This document shows positions 26,515 to 35,685 of a stretch of 64,000 bases of DNA, piece by piece. Below the pieces are notes generated by a model, which worked only from the letters and a program-made list of their open reading frames with translations, did no database searches and had not been told where the DNA came from. The stretch spans positions 30,866-94,865 of the forward strand of contig JABHFS010000143.1 in NCBI GenBank assembly GCA_018672475.1, given 5' to 3'. The DNA is from Gemmatimonadota bacterium (lineage in GTDB: Bacteria; Latescibacterota; UBA2968; UBA8231). The stretch's first letter is position 1, and the number at the start of each line of letters is the position of its first letter. The position numbers were made by a program, and so were the translations under genes.

Positions 26515-27648
26515 ATGCCCGAACAACCCACACTAATCATCGACGGCCACCTCGACATGGCCTTCAACGCCCTACACCACCGCCGCGACCTCACGCAAGA
26601 CATCTACACCCTGCGCGAACGCGAAGACCCCAAACCCCCAGGCCCTTCACACCCCGATTCCCTACGCGATCGCAAGCGCCCCGAAAGCCCCTCACGCGGC
26701 ACCGCGACCGTATCCTTGCCGCAAATGCGCGAAGGCCGAGTCGGCATCATGCTGTCGACTATCATGTGCCGGGTGCAGACGCCCACCGCGCAACTCGACG
26801 ACGGCCAACGCACACAAGCCGCCGCGCACGCCATCGGCCAATCACACCTCTACTATTATAAAGCGCTCGAACGCGAAGGCCAGATCCGCTTTATCCACGA
26901 CGTCCCGCAACTCGACGCCGCGGTCGTTGAATGGCAAAGCCCGGATGAGAACACCCCTGTGGGCTTGATCCTCAGCATGGAAAGCGCCGACCCGATCCTC
27001 GGCCCCGAGCAAGTGCAATGGTGGTGGGAACAAGGCCTACGCTCCGTCGGCCTGACGCACTTCGGCGCGAATACCTGGGGGCACGGCACCGGCACCCGCG
27101 GCGGGCTCTACGCCGACGCCTTCCCACTGCTCGACGCGCTCGCGCAAAGCAATATCGCCCTCGATCTGACCCACGCCTCCGACTTGGTCTTCTGGCAGTT
27201 GATAGATTATTGGCAGGGGCCGATCCACGCCAGCCATTGCAATTGCCGCGCCCTCGTCCCAGGCCAACGCCACCTAAGCGATGAAATGATCAAAGCGATC
27301 ACCGAACGCGGCGGGGTCATCGGCCTGGTCTTCGCCGAGGGGATGCTCAACCCGGAACTCAATTTCGACACCCCGGACGCCTGGCCGCAAAACGCCCGGC
27401 GCCCGATGTCGGCCGTCGTCGACCACATCGACCATATCTGCCAACTGACCGGCAACTGCGATCACGTCGCCATCGGCTCCGACCTAGACGGCGGTTTCGG
27501 CCGCGAAATGGCACCGGTCGACTACAACACCATCGCCGACCTGCAGCGCTTTCTCGACATTCTCGACCGACGCGGCTACTCGACCGAAAATGTCGAGGCC
27601 ATCGCGCACGGCAACCTGTTGCGTTTCTTCCGCCAAGCCTGGAGCTAA
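26515..27648 (+). CDS. Membrane dipeptidase family protein (peptidase M19), first of a tandem pair
   Basis: 377 residues. M19 enzymes are zinc dipeptidases of the amidohydrolase fold that cleave dipeptides, including those with a D-residue. The metal-site motifs are IDGHLDMAFN (H-x-D near residue 12), SMESADPIL (bridging Glu), ASHCNCRAL (His) and GSDLDGGFG (catalytic Asp). No signal peptide is visible, so it is probably cytoplasmic despite the family name. The ATG at 26515 has no good ribosome-binding site. It lies 33 bases beyond a structured inverted-repeat element and 2 bases before its paralogue. Confidence 0.88.
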   Translation: MPEQPTLIIDGHLDMAFNALHHRRDLTQDIYTLREREDPKPPGPSHPDSLRDRKRPESPSRGTATVSLPQMREGRVGIMLSTIMCRVQTPTAQLDDGQRTQAAAHAIGQSHLYYYKALEREGQIRFIHDVPQLDAAVVEWQSPDENTPVGLILSMESADPILGPEQVQWWWEQGLRSVGLTHFGANTWGHGTGTRGGLYADAFPLLDALAQSNIALDLTHASDLVFWQLIDYWQGPIHASHCNCRALVPGQRHLSDEMIKAITERGGVIGLVFAEGMLNPELNFDTPDAWPQNARRPMSAVVDHIDHICQLTGNCDHVAIGSDLDGGFGREMAPVDYNTIADLQRFLDILDRRGYSTENVEAIAHGNLLRFFRQAWS

Positions 27649-27650
27649 TC

Positions 27651-28736
27651 ATGACCGCCCAGCGACCGCTGATCTTAGACAGCCACCTCGACCTGTCCTT
27701 CTCCGCCCTACAGATAAACCGCGACCTCAAACAACCCGCCGCTACCATCCGCGTACACGACTCGGTACAGACCATGGAAGGCTTCGGTTCCTGCACCGTG
27801 ACCTTTCCCGACCTGCGCCGCGGCAATGTCGGTCTGGTCTGCGCTACGGTAATGTCCAGACTCGACCCCAACGATAAATGGACGCGCACCGGCCAATATT
27901 GCCAGGCGCAGTGCCACGGCGTCGGCCGCGGCCACCTGGCCTATTACCAGGCGCTCGAACGCGAAGGCCTGCTCACCTTTGTCAAAAGCGTCAAAGACCT
28001 GGATAATACCATCACCGCCTGGCAAAACCCCACGGCCGACACGCCCTTTGGCCTGATCCTGTGCATGGAAAGTGCCGACCCAATTCTCGGCCCCGACCAG
28101 GTGCCCGAATGGTATGACCTCGGGCTGCGCATGGTGTCGATCTCACACTACGGCACCAGCACCTACTCGCACGGCACTGGCACCGAAGGCGGCCTGCTGC
28201 CACCGGCCAAACCCTTGCTCGACGCGTTAAAAACCGCCGGTATCATTGTCGACCTGACCCACTTGACGGACGAAGCTCACTGGGAATTGCTCGAAATCTA
28301 CGACGGACCGGTAGCCGCCAGCCACCACAACTGCCGTGCCCTTACCCCCGGCCAGCGTCAACTAACCGACGAAATGATCCATTCGATCGCCGAGCGCGAC
28401 GGAGTGATCGGCGCTGCCTTCGACGCCTGGATGCTCGATCCAGGCTGGCAACGCAAAGTCCCACCCTTCGAGCAATTGACCAACGCGACACTGGAAACAG
28501 TAGCCGATCATATCGACCATATCTGCCAGCTTCTGGGCACTTCCCGCCATTGTGGCATCGGCACCGACCTCGACGGCGGCTTCGGCACCGAACAGGCCCC
28601 GCGCGACCTCAATACCATCGCCGATTTGCAAAAACTCCTGCCAATCTTTGCGCGCCGCGGTTATTCGCAAGAAGAGATCGATGGTCTTTTTTCGGGCAAT
28701 TGGATTCGACTCTTTAGGGATGTCTGGAGCCACTAG
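27651..28736 (+). CDS. Membrane dipeptidase family protein (peptidase M19), second of a tandem pair
   Basis: 361 residues, clearly paralogous to the preceding gene along the whole length. It has the same metal-site set: LDSHLDLSFSAL, CMESADPILGP, ASHHNCRAL and GTDLDGGFG. The ATG follows the previous stop after two bases (TAATCATG), so the two are co-translated. The proteins differ most between the first and second motifs, where substrate-recognition loops are expected, so the pair may cover different dipeptides. No signal peptide is visible. A 26-bp near-palindrome lies 160 bases downstream. Confidence 0.88.
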   Translation: MTAQRPLILDSHLDLSFSALQINRDLKQPAATIRVHDSVQTMEGFGSCTVTFPDLRRGNVGLVCATVMSRLDPNDKWTRTGQYCQAQCHGVGRGHLAYYQALEREGLLTFVKSVKDLDNTITAWQNPTADTPFGLILCMESADPILGPDQVPEWYDLGLRMVSISHYGTSTYSHGTGTEGGLLPPAKPLLDALKTAGIIVDLTHLTDEAHWELLEIYDGPVAASHHNCRALTPGQRQLTDEMIHSIAERDGVIGAAFDAWMLDPGWQRKVPPFEQLTNATLETVADHIDHICQLLGTSRHCGIGTDLDGGFGTEQAPRDLNTIADLQKLLPIFARRGYSQEEIDGLFSGNWIRLFRDVWSH

Positions 28737-28895
28737 GCCAGCTTTGCAAAACCCGATCTGAGCCCTGTTCAATATCGTCTAATTGAGGTTTATGACGGCG
28801 ATTGCAGACGCACTGTGTATTTTCCGGTCAACCAGGAATTTATAGTCCGGCGCACAACAATTCGCAGTGGAGAGGCCGACAATGGGCCTGTTTGC

Positions 28896-28921
28896 AAATT
28901 GTCCAGACGTCCGGACAATTT
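28896..28921. promoter_or_regulatory. 26-bp near-perfect palindrome, possible operator
   Basis: AAATTGTCCAGAC (28896-28908) and GTCCGGACAATTT (28909-28921) are reverse complements except for one position. There is no T-run directly after it on either strand, so a simple terminator is unlikely. It lies between the convergent dipeptidase and VOC genes, an unusual place for an operator. Confidence 0.5.
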
Positions 28922-28968
28922 GTAGTGACGGTATTTTAGTTTGTCAAAAAAAATAATCTAAATAACTA

Positions 28969-29325
28969 TTATTCCTGTGGTTCCGTCGGAATTCGCAACA
29001 CGTGCCTATCGAGATCTTCGACCTGTATCTCATACGTCCAGGGATTATTTGTAGGTTCCTGTAGATCTTCGCGCCACTCGCCTCGCACTACCTCGTAAAA
29101 TCCATCGAGCCCCTCGACTCCAATCCACAGCCAGCTACCAGGACTTCCCTGATCTCCCCTTCATAAAGAAATCGACTGTCCGTCTCGTGAAACGGCTGCG
29201 AGTTCGCCGTCGCCCCAAACCTCGGCAAATCCGCGCACAGTGATATAAAACGCCTTGCTGATAGCCATATCCGCAACCCGCAAGACCGGGATGACATTTT
29301 CGACTTCAATGCCTTGTTCCCCCAT
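28969..29325 (-). pseudogene. VOC (glyoxalase/bleomycin resistance) family gene with one in-frame UGA
   Basis: The frame starts at an ATG (29325) with AAGGAG 7 bases upstream. It reads 54 codons (MGEQGIEVENVIPVLRVADM ... DGQSISL), meets TGA at 29161-29163, and then continues in the same frame for 63 codons (RGDQGSPGSWLWIGVEGLDG ... LDRHVLRIPTEPQE) to TAA at 28969. Both halves match a small single-domain VOC protein, total 118 positions, with no frameshift. In relatives I recall, the segment reads L-C-E-G-D-Q-G-H-P-G-T-W, so the TGA falls where Cys is usual. A nonsense mutation (pseudogene) is the simplest reading; selenocysteine or programmed readthrough is possible. UGA is an ordinary stop elsewhere in this window. 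Confidence 0.65.
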
Positions 29326-29639
29326 TGGCAAGCTCCTTTGCAAAAAGCACGACCGCTAGACACCGTAATCATAGAAGAAGCAAAGCTGAGATAAATTTCT
29401 ACTTAGCATACAATAAATCAACAGCTATCGCTGACTTTTGACTCAACCAACTCATTCATGTGCAAAAAAACAACAAGCATGCTCTCATTTGGCCATGAGT
29501 GAATTTTTAATGCATTTATTTTGCCAAAATTGACCACGATTCACACTTCACCCTTGCATTCATCGCACATTATTGCGATAATTGACTTAGCTGGTAAACA
29601 TAATTCTATTGCAATTTAACTTTTTAGGAGGAAGTTGAC
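29326..29639. other. Divergent intergenic region upstream of ilvB
   Basis: 314 AT-rich bases between the VOC gene and ilvB. Apart from the promoter candidate at 29582-29610 I see only a small hairpin, ATTAT-TGCG-ATAAT, near 29570. I recognise no attenuator peptide rich in branched-chain codons and no T-box. Confidence 0.5.
29582..29610 (+). promoter_or_regulatory. Candidate sigma70 promoter for ilvB-ilvH
   Basis: TTGACT (29582-29587), 17 bases, TCTATT (29605-29610): 5 and 4 of 6 matches. It would give a leader of about 23 nt that contains the AGGAGG ribosome-binding site of ilvB (29626-29631). Confidence 0.4.
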
Positions 29640-31358
29640 ATGGCAAGAGGAGCCGACAAGGTTATAGAAGCACTCGACCGTTTTGGCGTCGAGTATGTCT
29701 TCGGCCATCCCGGGGGCGCGGCCATGCCGATCTTCGACGCGCTGCTCAATTCCAAGCAGATCAAGTTCGTGCTGACCCGACACGAGCAGGGTGCCACGCA
29801 TATGGCCGACGGCTACGCTCGCGCCACCGGCAAACCAGGTGTTGCGTTGGTCACCTCCGGCCCCGGCGCCACCAATACGATCACCGGGCTATTGACCGCG
29901 CAAATGGATTCTTCACCGCTGATCGTGCTCACCGGCCAGACCGTCACCTCTATGCTGGGCAAAGACGCCTTCCAAGAGGCCGATGTCTTCGGTATTTCCA
30001 TGCCCGTCGTCAAACACTCGTATCTAGTGAGAGACCCCAATGACATCCCTCGGGTGATGACCGAGGCTTTCCACATAGCCACTACCGGCCGTCAAGGCCC
30101 CGTGCTCATCGACCTGCCCAAAGACGTCACCCAGGGCGCTCCCTTCCCCGAGTGCACCACCGACTTTCCCGAGAAAGTCTATCTACCGGGTTATACCTGG
30201 CAAACCAAGCCTGCGCCAGAATTGCTCGCAGAAGCTGCAGCGCTATTGCGAAAGAGCAAGCGCCCGCTGCTCTACCTGGGCGGTGGTTGCATCGCCTCGG
30301 GCGCACATGAAGCGGCCAAGGCCTTCGCCGAAAAGACCCGCATGGCCGTCACCAACACCTTGCTCGGTAAAGGCGCCTTCCCCGAGCAGCACGAGCTGTC
30401 AGTCGGCATGCTCGGTATGCACGGCACAGCCTACGCCAACAAGGCCGTCGTCGATTGCGACTTGATCATGTCGATCGGTGGGCGCTGGGATGACCGCATC
30501 ACCGGCAAGCTCGACGAATTCTGCCCCGACGCCAAGAAGATCCATGTTGACATCGACCCCGCGGAGCACGGCAAGGTCATCATGCCCGACGTTTTTATCG
30601 AAGGCGACGCGCGCCAGGTGCTCGAAGAATTAATCAACCACGTCGAGCCCATCGACACGACCGATTGGATCGCCCAAATCGACGAGTGGAAGGAGAAGTT
30701 TCCGCTCAAATACGGCAAGCGTGGCGGACTCAAGATGCAAGCCGTTATCGACCGCATGTACGAGCTGACTGCCGGCCGCGCGGTCGTCACCACCGACGTC
30801 GGCCAGCACCAGATGTGGGCAGCGCAATTCTACAAGACGGCGCACCACCGACAATGGATTTCCTCCGGTGGCGCCGGCACCATGGGTTTTGGTTTCCCCG
30901 CCGCGATCGGCGCGCAATTCGGCCGTCCCGAAGAGACGGTCGTCGCCATCTGCGGCGACGGCGGCTTCCAGATGACGCTCTGCGAGCTGGCCACCGCCGC
31001 CATCCACAAGCTGCCGATCAAGATCCTGGTGCTCGACAACAAGTACTTGGGCATGGTCCGCCAGTGGCAGAATCTGTTCTTCGACAACCGCTATTCGGGC
31101 GTCGACCTGTTGGGCAACCCCGATTTTGTCAAACTCGCCGAGGCCTACGGTGCCAAGGGTTTCCGCCTCAAGCGCACCGCCGACATCGACAAGATCCTCA
31201 AGCAGGCGCTCGACTACAACGAAGGGCCCTGTATCATCCACGCCGAGTGCGAAAAGGAAGACAATGTCTTTCCGATGATCCCCGCCGGTGCCCCGATCTC
31301 CGAGATGCTGATCGAAGCACCAAAAGAGAAACTAGCCCAACCCAAAGGAAGCACCTAA
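29640..31358 (+). CDS. ilvB: Acetolactate synthase large (catalytic) subunit
   Basis: 572 residues. It condenses two pyruvates, or pyruvate with 2-oxobutyrate, using thiamine diphosphate and FAD, as the first common step to branched-chain amino acids. The N-terminal domain holds the ThDP-activating Glu in [19 protein letters not shown], followed by TSGPGATN. The C-terminal ThDP motif is [15 protein letters not shown] with the downstream N in LVLDN. Start ATG at 29640 has AGGAGGAAG. It is followed after one base by the regulatory subunit gene, the usual order. ilvC is not present here. Confidence 0.95.
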   Translation: MARGADKVIEALDRFGVEYVFGHPGGAAMPIFDALLNSKQIKFVLTRHEQGATHMADGYARATGKPGVALVTSGPGATNTITGLLTAQMDSSPLIVLTGQTVTSMLGKDAFQEADVFGISMPVVKHSYLVRDPNDIPRVMTEAFHIATTGRQGPVLIDLPKDVTQGAPFPECTTDFPEKVYLPGYTWQTKPAPELLAEAAALLRKSKRPLLYLGGGCIASGAHEAAKAFAEKTRMAVTNTLLGKGAFPEQHELSVGMLGMHGTAYANKAVVDCDLIMSIGGRWDDRITGKLDEFCPDAKKIHVDIDPAEHGKVIMPDVFIEGDARQVLEELINHVEPIDTTDWIAQIDEWKEKFPLKYGKRGGLKMQAVIDRMYELTAGRAVVTTDVGQHQMWAAQFYKTAHHRQWISSGGAGTMGFGFPAAIGAQFGRPEETVVAICGDGGFQMTLCELATAAIHKLPIKILVLDNKYLGMVRQWQNLFFDNRYSGVDLLGNPDFVKLAEAYGAKGFRLKRTADIDKILKQALDYNEGPCIIHAECEKEDNVFPMIPAGAPISEMLIEAPKEKLAQPKGST

Positions 31359-31359
31359 A

Positions 31360-31938
31360 ATGCCTACCACCGCGATAAACTTCGCCGAAGAAGAGCTGAA
31401 CGCTCGCCAGGTCGCCGTCGACGCGCCACAGCTCAAAGCGGCAACCCAAGAGCAAAAAGCGACCATTGGCCTATTGGTCAACGACCGCCCCGGCGTGTTG
31501 GTGCGCATCGCCCAGTGTTTCGCCCGCCGCGGTTACAATATCGAAAACCTGGTCGTCTCGCCGGCGCATATACCACAGTGCTCGCGCATGACCATCACCA
31601 GCCTCGGTCCCGGAGACGAGTTGCAACAAATTATACTGCAGCTCAACAAACTGGTCGACGTCATCCACGCCAAGAACCATTCCGACACCGACGCCATCAC
31701 CCGCGAATTGGCCCTTTTCAAGATCGGCTGCTCGATCGCCGAACGCACCGAAGTCCTGCAGATCACCGAGGTCTTTCGCGGCTCGACCGTCGATATTTCC
31801 GAAGACACCATCACCATCGAGGCAACCGGCACCAGCGACAAGATGAACGCGCTTGAATCACTGCTGAGTAAATTTGACCTCAAGGAGATGGTCCGCACCG
31901 GCAAGGTCGTCATGGCCCGCGGCGACGAATCCACCTAA
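31360..31938 (+). CDS. ilvH: Acetolactate synthase small (regulatory) subunit
   Basis: 192 residues. It binds and stimulates the catalytic subunit and mediates feedback inhibition by valine. An N-terminal ACT domain is clear: ATIGLLVNDRPGVLVRIAQC, then RRGYNIENLVVSP. A second ACT-like half (CSIAERTEVLQITEVFRGST) ends the protein. There is an extra N-terminal segment of about 30 residues (MPTTAINFAEEELNARQVAV) before the ACT domain that is not typical. AAAGGAAG precedes the ATG, inside the ilvB end. A strong hairpin follows at 32021-32061. Confidence 0.92.
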   Translation: MPTTAINFAEEELNARQVAVDAPQLKAATQEQKATIGLLVNDRPGVLVRIAQCFARRGYNIENLVVSPAHIPQCSRMTITSLGPGDELQQIILQLNKLVDVIHAKNHSDTDAITRELALFKIGCSIAERTEVLQITEVFRGSTVDISEDTITIEATGTSDKMNALESLLSKFDLKEMVRTGKVVMARGDEST

Positions 31939-32020
31939 AGCACGGTTCCAGGTGTTGAGCCCCGATCCGGGGCGCCCTTAGCCCGGCGCAGGAAAAACAG
32001 TAAGATCGAGAGGGTTTCCT

Positions 32021-32061
32021 CACGGGCCTGCGCATATTCTATACCGGCGCGCAGGCCCGTG
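32021..32061 (+). terminator. Probable terminator of the ilvB-ilvH operon
   Basis: A 13-bp perfect stem, CACGGGCCTGCGC (32021-32033) and GCGCAGGCCCGTG (32049-32061), with a 15-nt loop, followed by ATTATTATT. A smaller GC hairpin (31959-31973) precedes it. The surrounding 293-base gap has no convincing gene. Confidence 0.55.
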
Positions 32062-32231
32062 ATTATTATTGGCTCGGGCTCTTTTGAGAGCAGGGAGTAT
32101 GCGCAAGCGATCCGGGCGCTAAAGCAGGCTATAACATAAGACCCATCGGAACGCGTCATCACCAAAAGCGTCTCCTAGACTAAGCGCCCGAAAAGATATC
32201 AGGCACACGCCTCCCACAACGAATCCATATC

Positions 32232-32609
32232 ATGAGCGAAAAGCCCACCTGGACCATCCTGCTCATCGACGCGCAACCGATGTCGCGCAACACGCTCAAA
32301 AGCCAGCTCGAATACTACCAGTATATCGTACTGCCTGCCGTCGACGCCCGCAGCGGAATAAAAACCTTCCAGCAAAACCAACGGACCATCGACCTCGTCG
32401 TACTCGATCTCGAACTCAAGGACGCACCCGGTAGCAAGGTCCTCGAAATCCTGCGCAAGCTCTCCCCCGAGCTCAAAATCATCGCCATCACCGACCAGAG
32501 CGTAACCGAGGGCCAACCAGCCTTCGATGAGATCGCCGGCCTGCTGCGCAAACCCATCCGCACCGATAGACTATTGGCATTGGTGAGCAAGGCTTTAGGC
32601 CGTATATAA
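32232..32609 (+). CDS. Single-domain response regulator receiver protein
   Basis: 125 residues consisting of one receiver domain with no output domain. The phosphoacceptor is D59 (VVLDLEL); T87 (IAITDQS) and K107 (LLRKPIR) are also in place. The acidic pair that binds Mg is incomplete: ILLIDAQP has D13 but Ala at the next position, where Asp or Glu is usual. Phosphotransfer may therefore be weakened or the protein may act by binding only. No histidine kinase gene is nearby. The ribosome-binding site is poor. Confidence 0.85.
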   Translation: MSEKPTWTILLIDAQPMSRNTLKSQLEYYQYIVLPAVDARSGIKTFQQNQRTIDLVVLDLELKDAPGSKVLEILRKLSPELKIIAITDQSVTEGQPAFDEIAGLLRKPIRTDRLLALVSKALGRI

Positions 32610-32613
32610 AAAA

Positions 32614-32637
32614 GGGGACGAGCGGTTGCTCGTCCCC
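32614..32637 (-). terminator. Rho-independent terminator of the TonB receptor gene
   Basis: A 10-bp perfect stem, GGGGACGAGC and GCTCGTCCCC, with a 4-nt loop. On the minus strand it runs directly into a seven-T tract, so it terminates the receptor gene; it may also stop read-through from the receiver gene on the plus strand. Confidence 0.8.
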
Positions 32638-32662
32638 CACCGGTTAAAACTATTACCCCCGT

Positions 32663-35545
32663 TTAAAACGAAGTCGCCAATTGCGCAAAGAGTAAACGAC
32701 CGATCTCCGGCGCCCCAACGAACGTGCGGTATTTATTGTCGAGCACGTTGGAGACCTTCATGCCCAATCGCAAATCGTGCTCAAGCGGCAATTGGTAGCC
32801 CAGATTCAGGTCGAGCGCGGCATAAGAATCCACCTCGCCTGCATACACACCTGAATCCTGGCGAAACGATCCCACGTAGCGAAACTGCGCGCCCAAGGCC
32901 AACGGCAAATCACGGAAGGCATAGGAGCCGCCGAGCTTAGCTTTATTGCCCGGCGCGTTGAGTGCAACATCGGCGATCCCGTCAACATTCTTGAAAAGTG
33001 TATTGTCGACATAAGAATAGTTACCATTCAACGACCATTGCTCGTTCGGGAAATACGCCAGACTCAAATCGATACCGTTGATGGTGACTTCGCCGAAATT
33101 GCGATAGGTCAAGCTTACCGCCGTCGGATCATAGGCCTGCTCGGGGGTTACAGTACCAAAGGGAATCGACGCCGCCCCAGCGGCGAAGAGCATCGTCAAC
33201 TCGTCGACCGCGCTGCCATTGCCATTGCCAACGACGACGCCGGGCAGATTAATACCGTCCAGCACCGCTACCGTCGCAGCGATATCGGCGTTGTCCGGAT
33301 CGGCGAATCGCGCCCCTATCTCTGGCCCTAATGCTGCACCCAACGCCTGCGGATCGAGAAAAACATTAGGGGTCTGTACCTGTAATGGCCCGACAAAATC
33401 CTCGGTCTTAGTGCGATAGAAATCGGCGGCAACCACTAGCTTCTTGCCGATTACCCCCTTATAGCCGAATTCGTAGGTCGAGGTAATCGTCGGCCGGGTC
33501 AATGGCACATCAAAGGCGTCCTGGCCTTTCGTCAGATCAAAGGGCGCCGGATCGCCGGCGGTGACCTTTTCGGTATTGAGCGTCAATAGCGCGTTGCGCA
33601 AACCCGCCAACTGTTCGGGTACCAAATTGGGCAACTGCGCCGCCAGCGCCGCTGCCGTCGCTTCCGCCGTAGCCTGGTCGAGGCCCTGGGTTTGCAGTTG
33701 CGCCGCTACCAATGGCTCGAATAGCCCAGTTAACTGGCCGAGCACACCACCACGGCCTAAGCCCCACATCACATTGGTGAAAAGCGGATCGTCGAGATCG
33801 ATATAATCCGCCGTGCCCAAGCCGGCCACAGGAGCAAAAGGCGAGCGGAATTGCGGTCGGCCATTCGCCGAACGCGCAAAGGTCCAACCCTCGGCAAACC
33901 CCTTGCGATAAGTGCCCTGCGCGCGCACGTCGATAGACGGCGAAAATCCCAACGACGGCGCAAAAGCCGCGCCCGTGCCAAAAGCGTCTGGCGTCGAACG
34001 CAGGTCTAGATAGAGATTGAGGCTCGACGGCGTCGAAAAGGCACGGTTATACGTCAACCGCAGCGTTTGCGTCTCCTTGGGTTTGAAGACCAGGGCAGCA
34101 CGCGGAGAGATTTCGGCGTCGACCGTGCGATTGTGATCGTCGTAGCGCAGCGCCACCACCAAGTCGAGCATATCCGTCAGCGCCGTCTCACTCTGCAAAT
34201 AGGCGCCGAACTCGTTGATCTCGTCGTCGTTCTCGTTGCCACCATTGACCGAGCCTTCGGTATCGGGCCGGGTAAACAACGCATCAGCTCCGTAGGTAAA
34301 GTGCTGCCGCACACCCAACGAAGCTGAGTGCTGGATCTGAAAAGCCGTCAACTTGGAGTTGTCGATAATCGGACCGCCGTTGCGCAACAGAAAGGTGTCG
34401 CCGGCATCGCTCCAATTTTGGTAGACCTGAGCAAACCAGTCCTTCCACAATAAGCGGGCCTGGTAATAGCCGCTGAGCCAACCCCGGGCCAAGCCCGCAC
34501 CGAGACCCGTCAATTCGATATTGTCGGCATCGTTGTAACCGGCGGAAAAAATCGCGGTCAAGTCTTCTGTAGCTCTATAATCCAACCTCAACTCGGCCGA
34601 TTTGCGCTCCAGGTCAAAGTCGCGCGCCTTGAGCTTCGGATTCGCCGCCCTGGCCGTCTGCTCGACCGGGTCGACAAATTCCCAGTCGTTGCCCGCATAA
34701 TACTGGGCCGAAATTTTATAGCCCAGTTTTGCACCGGCTTGCCCAGCATGGCGCACGCCGACTTTACGCACACTGCGTTCGCCGATGCCAAAGTTGACTT
34801 TGGTCCCCACCGAATTAAATGGCGATTGCGTAATGATATGCATAACACCGCTCGAACTATTGGGGCCGTAGAGCGCTGATCCAGGACCAAGCACTACCTC
34901 AATACGTTCGATATCGTCGTTGGTCACCGGAATGAAATTATAGGAATTGAGCCGCAACGAAGGTACGCGCGCAATGCGATTGTCGGTCAACGTCAATAGC
35001 GCACCGGAGAAGATATTATTGAAGCCGCGAACTACCACATTCGCTTGGGCCAAACCCGTCTGTGAAAAATCCACCGCCGGCAGATCGCGAATATGCTCGG
35101 CGACACTAAAGGCCGGCCGGTCGCGAATCTCTCTAGCCTCGACCACCGCAACTGAAGCCGGGGCGTCAAGGATTTTCTCCTGGCGCCTAGAAGCCGAAAC
35201 GACGTTCTGATCGAGAAAGATGACTTCGGTTTCTAGCGCCAACGCCAATTCCAATTCACCGCCGGCAACAATGCCGACCCCATCGATAATAAGTGGCCGA
35301 AAGCCAATATGCGTGACACTCAACTGATAGTCACCAGCGGGCAGGCCTTCTAAACGAAAAGCACCCTCGTCATCACTTATCGTGCCGATCTTGCCGCCGA
35401 CTATCGCATCGCCGGCAAGCACGACATTGACGCGGGGCACCACCTTACCGTCAGGGCCCATCACGCTCCCGGACAAGACCCCATCCTGGGCAAAGGCCAT
35501 GCTCGCGCAAAACACTAACACACTTAGCATTAACTTATATCGCAT
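32663..35545 (-). CDS. TonB-dependent outer-membrane receptor with carboxypeptidase-regulatory-like N-terminal domain
   Basis: 960 residues. Residues 1-19 are a signal peptide (MRYKLMLSVLVFCASMAFA). Residues about 22-105 form a carboxypeptidase-regulatory-like beta sandwich (LSGSVMGPDGKVVPRVNVVL ... LPAGDYQLSVTHIGF), as in SusC-like and other FCB receptors. A plug domain follows, with VVSASRRQEKILDAPASVAV, VVRGFNN and VVLGPGSALYGPNSSSGVMHI. The rest is the 22-strand barrel, ending in Phe (LLFAQLATSF). It imports a large or scarce nutrient with energy from TonB. No SusD partner is adjacent, so the ligand cannot be guessed. GGGAG precedes the ATG. Confidence 0.92.
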   Translation of the reverse strand: MRYKLMLSVLVFCASMAFAQDGVLSGSVMGPDGKVVPRVNVVLAGDAIVGGKIGTISDDEGAFRLEGLPAGDYQLSVTHIGFRPLIIDGVGIVAGGELELALALETEVIFLDQNVVSASRRQEKILDAPASVAVVEAREIRDRPAFSVAEHIRDLPAVDFSQTGLAQANVVVRGFNNIFSGALLTLTDNRIARVPSLRLNSYNFIPVTNDDIERIEVVLGPGSALYGPNSSSGVMHIITQSPFNSVGTKVNFGIGERSVRKVGVRHAGQAGAKLGYKISAQYYAGNDWEFVDPVEQTARAANPKLKARDFDLERKSAELRLDYRATEDLTAIFSAGYNDADNIELTGLGAGLARGWLSGYYQARLLWKDWFAQVYQNWSDAGDTFLLRNGGPIIDNSKLTAFQIQHSASLGVRQHFTYGADALFTRPDTEGSVNGGNENDDEINEFGAYLQSETALTDMLDLVVALRYDDHNRTVDAEISPRAALVFKPKETQTLRLTYNRAFSTPSSLNLYLDLRSTPDAFGTGAAFAPSLGFSPSIDVRAQGTYRKGFAEGWTFARSANGRPQFRSPFAPVAGLGTADYIDLDDPLFTNVMWGLGRGGVLGQLTGLFEPLVAAQLQTQGLDQATAEATAAALAAQLPNLVPEQLAGLRNALLTLNTEKVTAGDPAPFDLTKGQDAFDVPLTRPTITSTYEFGYKGVIGKKLVVAADFYRTKTEDFVGPLQVQTPNVFLDPQALGAALGPEIGARFADPDNADIAATVAVLDGINLPGVVVGNGNGSAVDELTMLFAAGAASIPFGTVTPEQAYDPTAVSLTYRNFGEVTINGIDLSLAYFPNEQWSLNGNYSYVDNTLFKNVDGIADVALNAPGNKAKLGGSYAFRDLPLALGAQFRYVGSFRQDSGVYAGEVDSYAALDLNLGYQLPLEHDLRLGMKVSNVLDNKYRTFVGAPEIGRLLFAQLATSF

Positions 35546-35685
35546 ACGTATTATCTCCCTTTTGCACTTAATTTACGTAAAAACTGCAGATATCCACCAT
35601 AGCAAAAATTCGCCATTGATTGACTACGGCCTCATTGCCTATTTTCTTGCTGATCAATCACCCGCCCCACCGGAGACACTCTCTC

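Noticed and set aside
26311..26526. 71-codon minus-strand frame over the inverted-repeat element
   Set aside because: Its sequence is produced by the element's palindromes; it overlaps the dipeptidase start and has no Shine-Dalgarno.
31935..32165. 76-codon minus-strand frame between ilvH and the receiver gene
   Set aside because: It runs through two GC-rich hairpins, including the probable ilv terminator, has no ribosome-binding site and matches no family I know.
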